Source of the DNA: an uncultured Pyrinomonas sp.
GTDB lineage: Bacteria; Acidobacteriota; Blastocatellia; Pyrinomonadales; Pyrinomonadaceae
Assembly (NCBI GenBank): GCA_937135995.1
Contig: CAKZOF010000190.1
Location: 1-5,543, forward strand
DNA: 5,543 bases
Direction: 5' to 3'
Positions 5,261-5,543 of this stretch are shown piece after piece. Position 1 is the stretch's first letter. Each line of letters starts with the position of its first letter. The notes beneath the pieces are model-generated. The model made no database searches. It had not been told where the DNA came from and was given only the letters and a program-made list of their open reading frames with translations. The translations under genes were made by a program, and so were the position numbers.

Positions 5261-5543
5261 TCAGTCTTCCATCGGGATGATGCCGCGCCGCAGCGCGTAG
5301 CGGATCAAGTCGGCTTGCGTGTGCAACCCCAACTTGTGCATGAGGTGCGCGCGGTGCGTTTCAGCCGTGCGCTGGCTGATGCCTAAACGCGCGGCTATTT
5401 CGGCGTTGGTGTAACCTTCCGCCGCCAAGTGGAGCACTTCGCGTTCGCGCGCGGTCAACGTCTCGTACCGATCGACGGCCGTGGCGGCAGCCTTCTCGCG
5501 ATAAGCTTCGATCGCGCGATCGGAGAGCGGCGGGCTCAAGTAG
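5261..5543 (-). CDS. LuxR/NarL-family response regulator, C-terminal DNA-binding part (5'-truncated by window edge)
   Basis: The last 93 residues of a transcriptional regulator are visible; the gene runs in from beyond the right edge. The first full codon is Tyr at 5542, and the TTG at 5539 is not a believable start, because YLSPPLS is the usual end of a NarL-type linker between receiver and effector domains. Residues about 27-90 form a LuxR-type helix-turn-helix domain: the LTAREREVL opening (29-37), the EGYTNAEIAARLGIS scanning helix (42-56), the recognition helix with RTAETHR (58-64), and the HLMHKLGL dimerisation helix (66-73). In the family a receiver domain with a phosphorylatable Asp, driven by a sensor kinase, would precede this, but it lies outside the window. 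It is transcribed toward the membrane-protein and hydrogenase genes, but a 237-base gap with its own promoter makes one shared transcript doubtful. A role in controlling the hydrogenase is only a guess from position. Confidence 0.93.
   Translation of the reverse strand, partial: YLSPPLSDRAIEAYREKAAATAVDRYETLTAREREVLHLAAEGYTNAEIAARLGISQRTAETHRAHLMHKLGLHTQADLIRYALRRGIIPMED

Overview
The window holds, almost entirely on the minus strand, a compact operon for a group 1h (actinobacterial-type, formerly 'group 5') [NiFe]-hydrogenase. This is the family of oxygen-tolerant, high-affinity uptake hydrogenases that let aerobic soil bacteria oxidise atmospheric H2. Reading in the direction of transcription (right to left), the window contains: the C-terminal end of a NarL/LuxR-type response regulator (5543-5261, cut by the window edge); a 237-base gap with a tiny candidate ORF and a good sigma70-like promoter; a polytopic membrane protein of unknown function (5023-4112); a 236-base leader/promoter region with three predicted RNA hairpins; the hydrogenase small subunit (hhyS, 3875-2811); the large subunit (hhyL, 2793-994); an Fe-S/metal-binding accessory protein with a NifU domain (hhyE-like, 991-134); and a short AT-richer intergenic stretch to the left edge.

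The hydrogenase calls are strong. The large subunit has both Ni-binding CxxC motifs (RICGIC and DPCLPC). The small subunit has all ligands for three Fe-S clusters, in the group 1h arrangement: CxxD in place of CxxC at the proximal cluster, and a fourth Cys at the medial cluster. There is no Tat signal peptide and no C-terminal membrane anchor, so the enzyme should be cytosolic. Genes hhyS, hhyL and hhyE are separated by 17 and 2 bases and are almost certainly one transcript. Electrons from H2 would run from the Ni-Fe site (HhyL) through the Fe-S chain (HhyS), possibly through HhyE, to the respiratory chain. No maturation (hyp) genes or maturation endopeptidase are inside the window.

The most unusual point is the C-terminal domain of HhyE. 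It sits where a Rieske domain would be, but the Rieske histidines are absent and the metal site reads CxxC-x15-CxxC, a rubredoxin/zinc-ribbon-like set of four cysteines.

The organism is GC-rich, uses Shine-Dalgarno starts and is presumably an aerobic soil or rock bacterium. Group 1h occurs in Actinobacteriota, Acidobacteriota, Chloroflexota and candidate phyla such as Eremiobacterota and Dormibacterota. Nothing here settles the phylum, though the gene order and protein style would fit an uncultivated non-actinobacterial lineage. No mobile elements, CRISPR arrays, tRNAs or rRNAs were seen.
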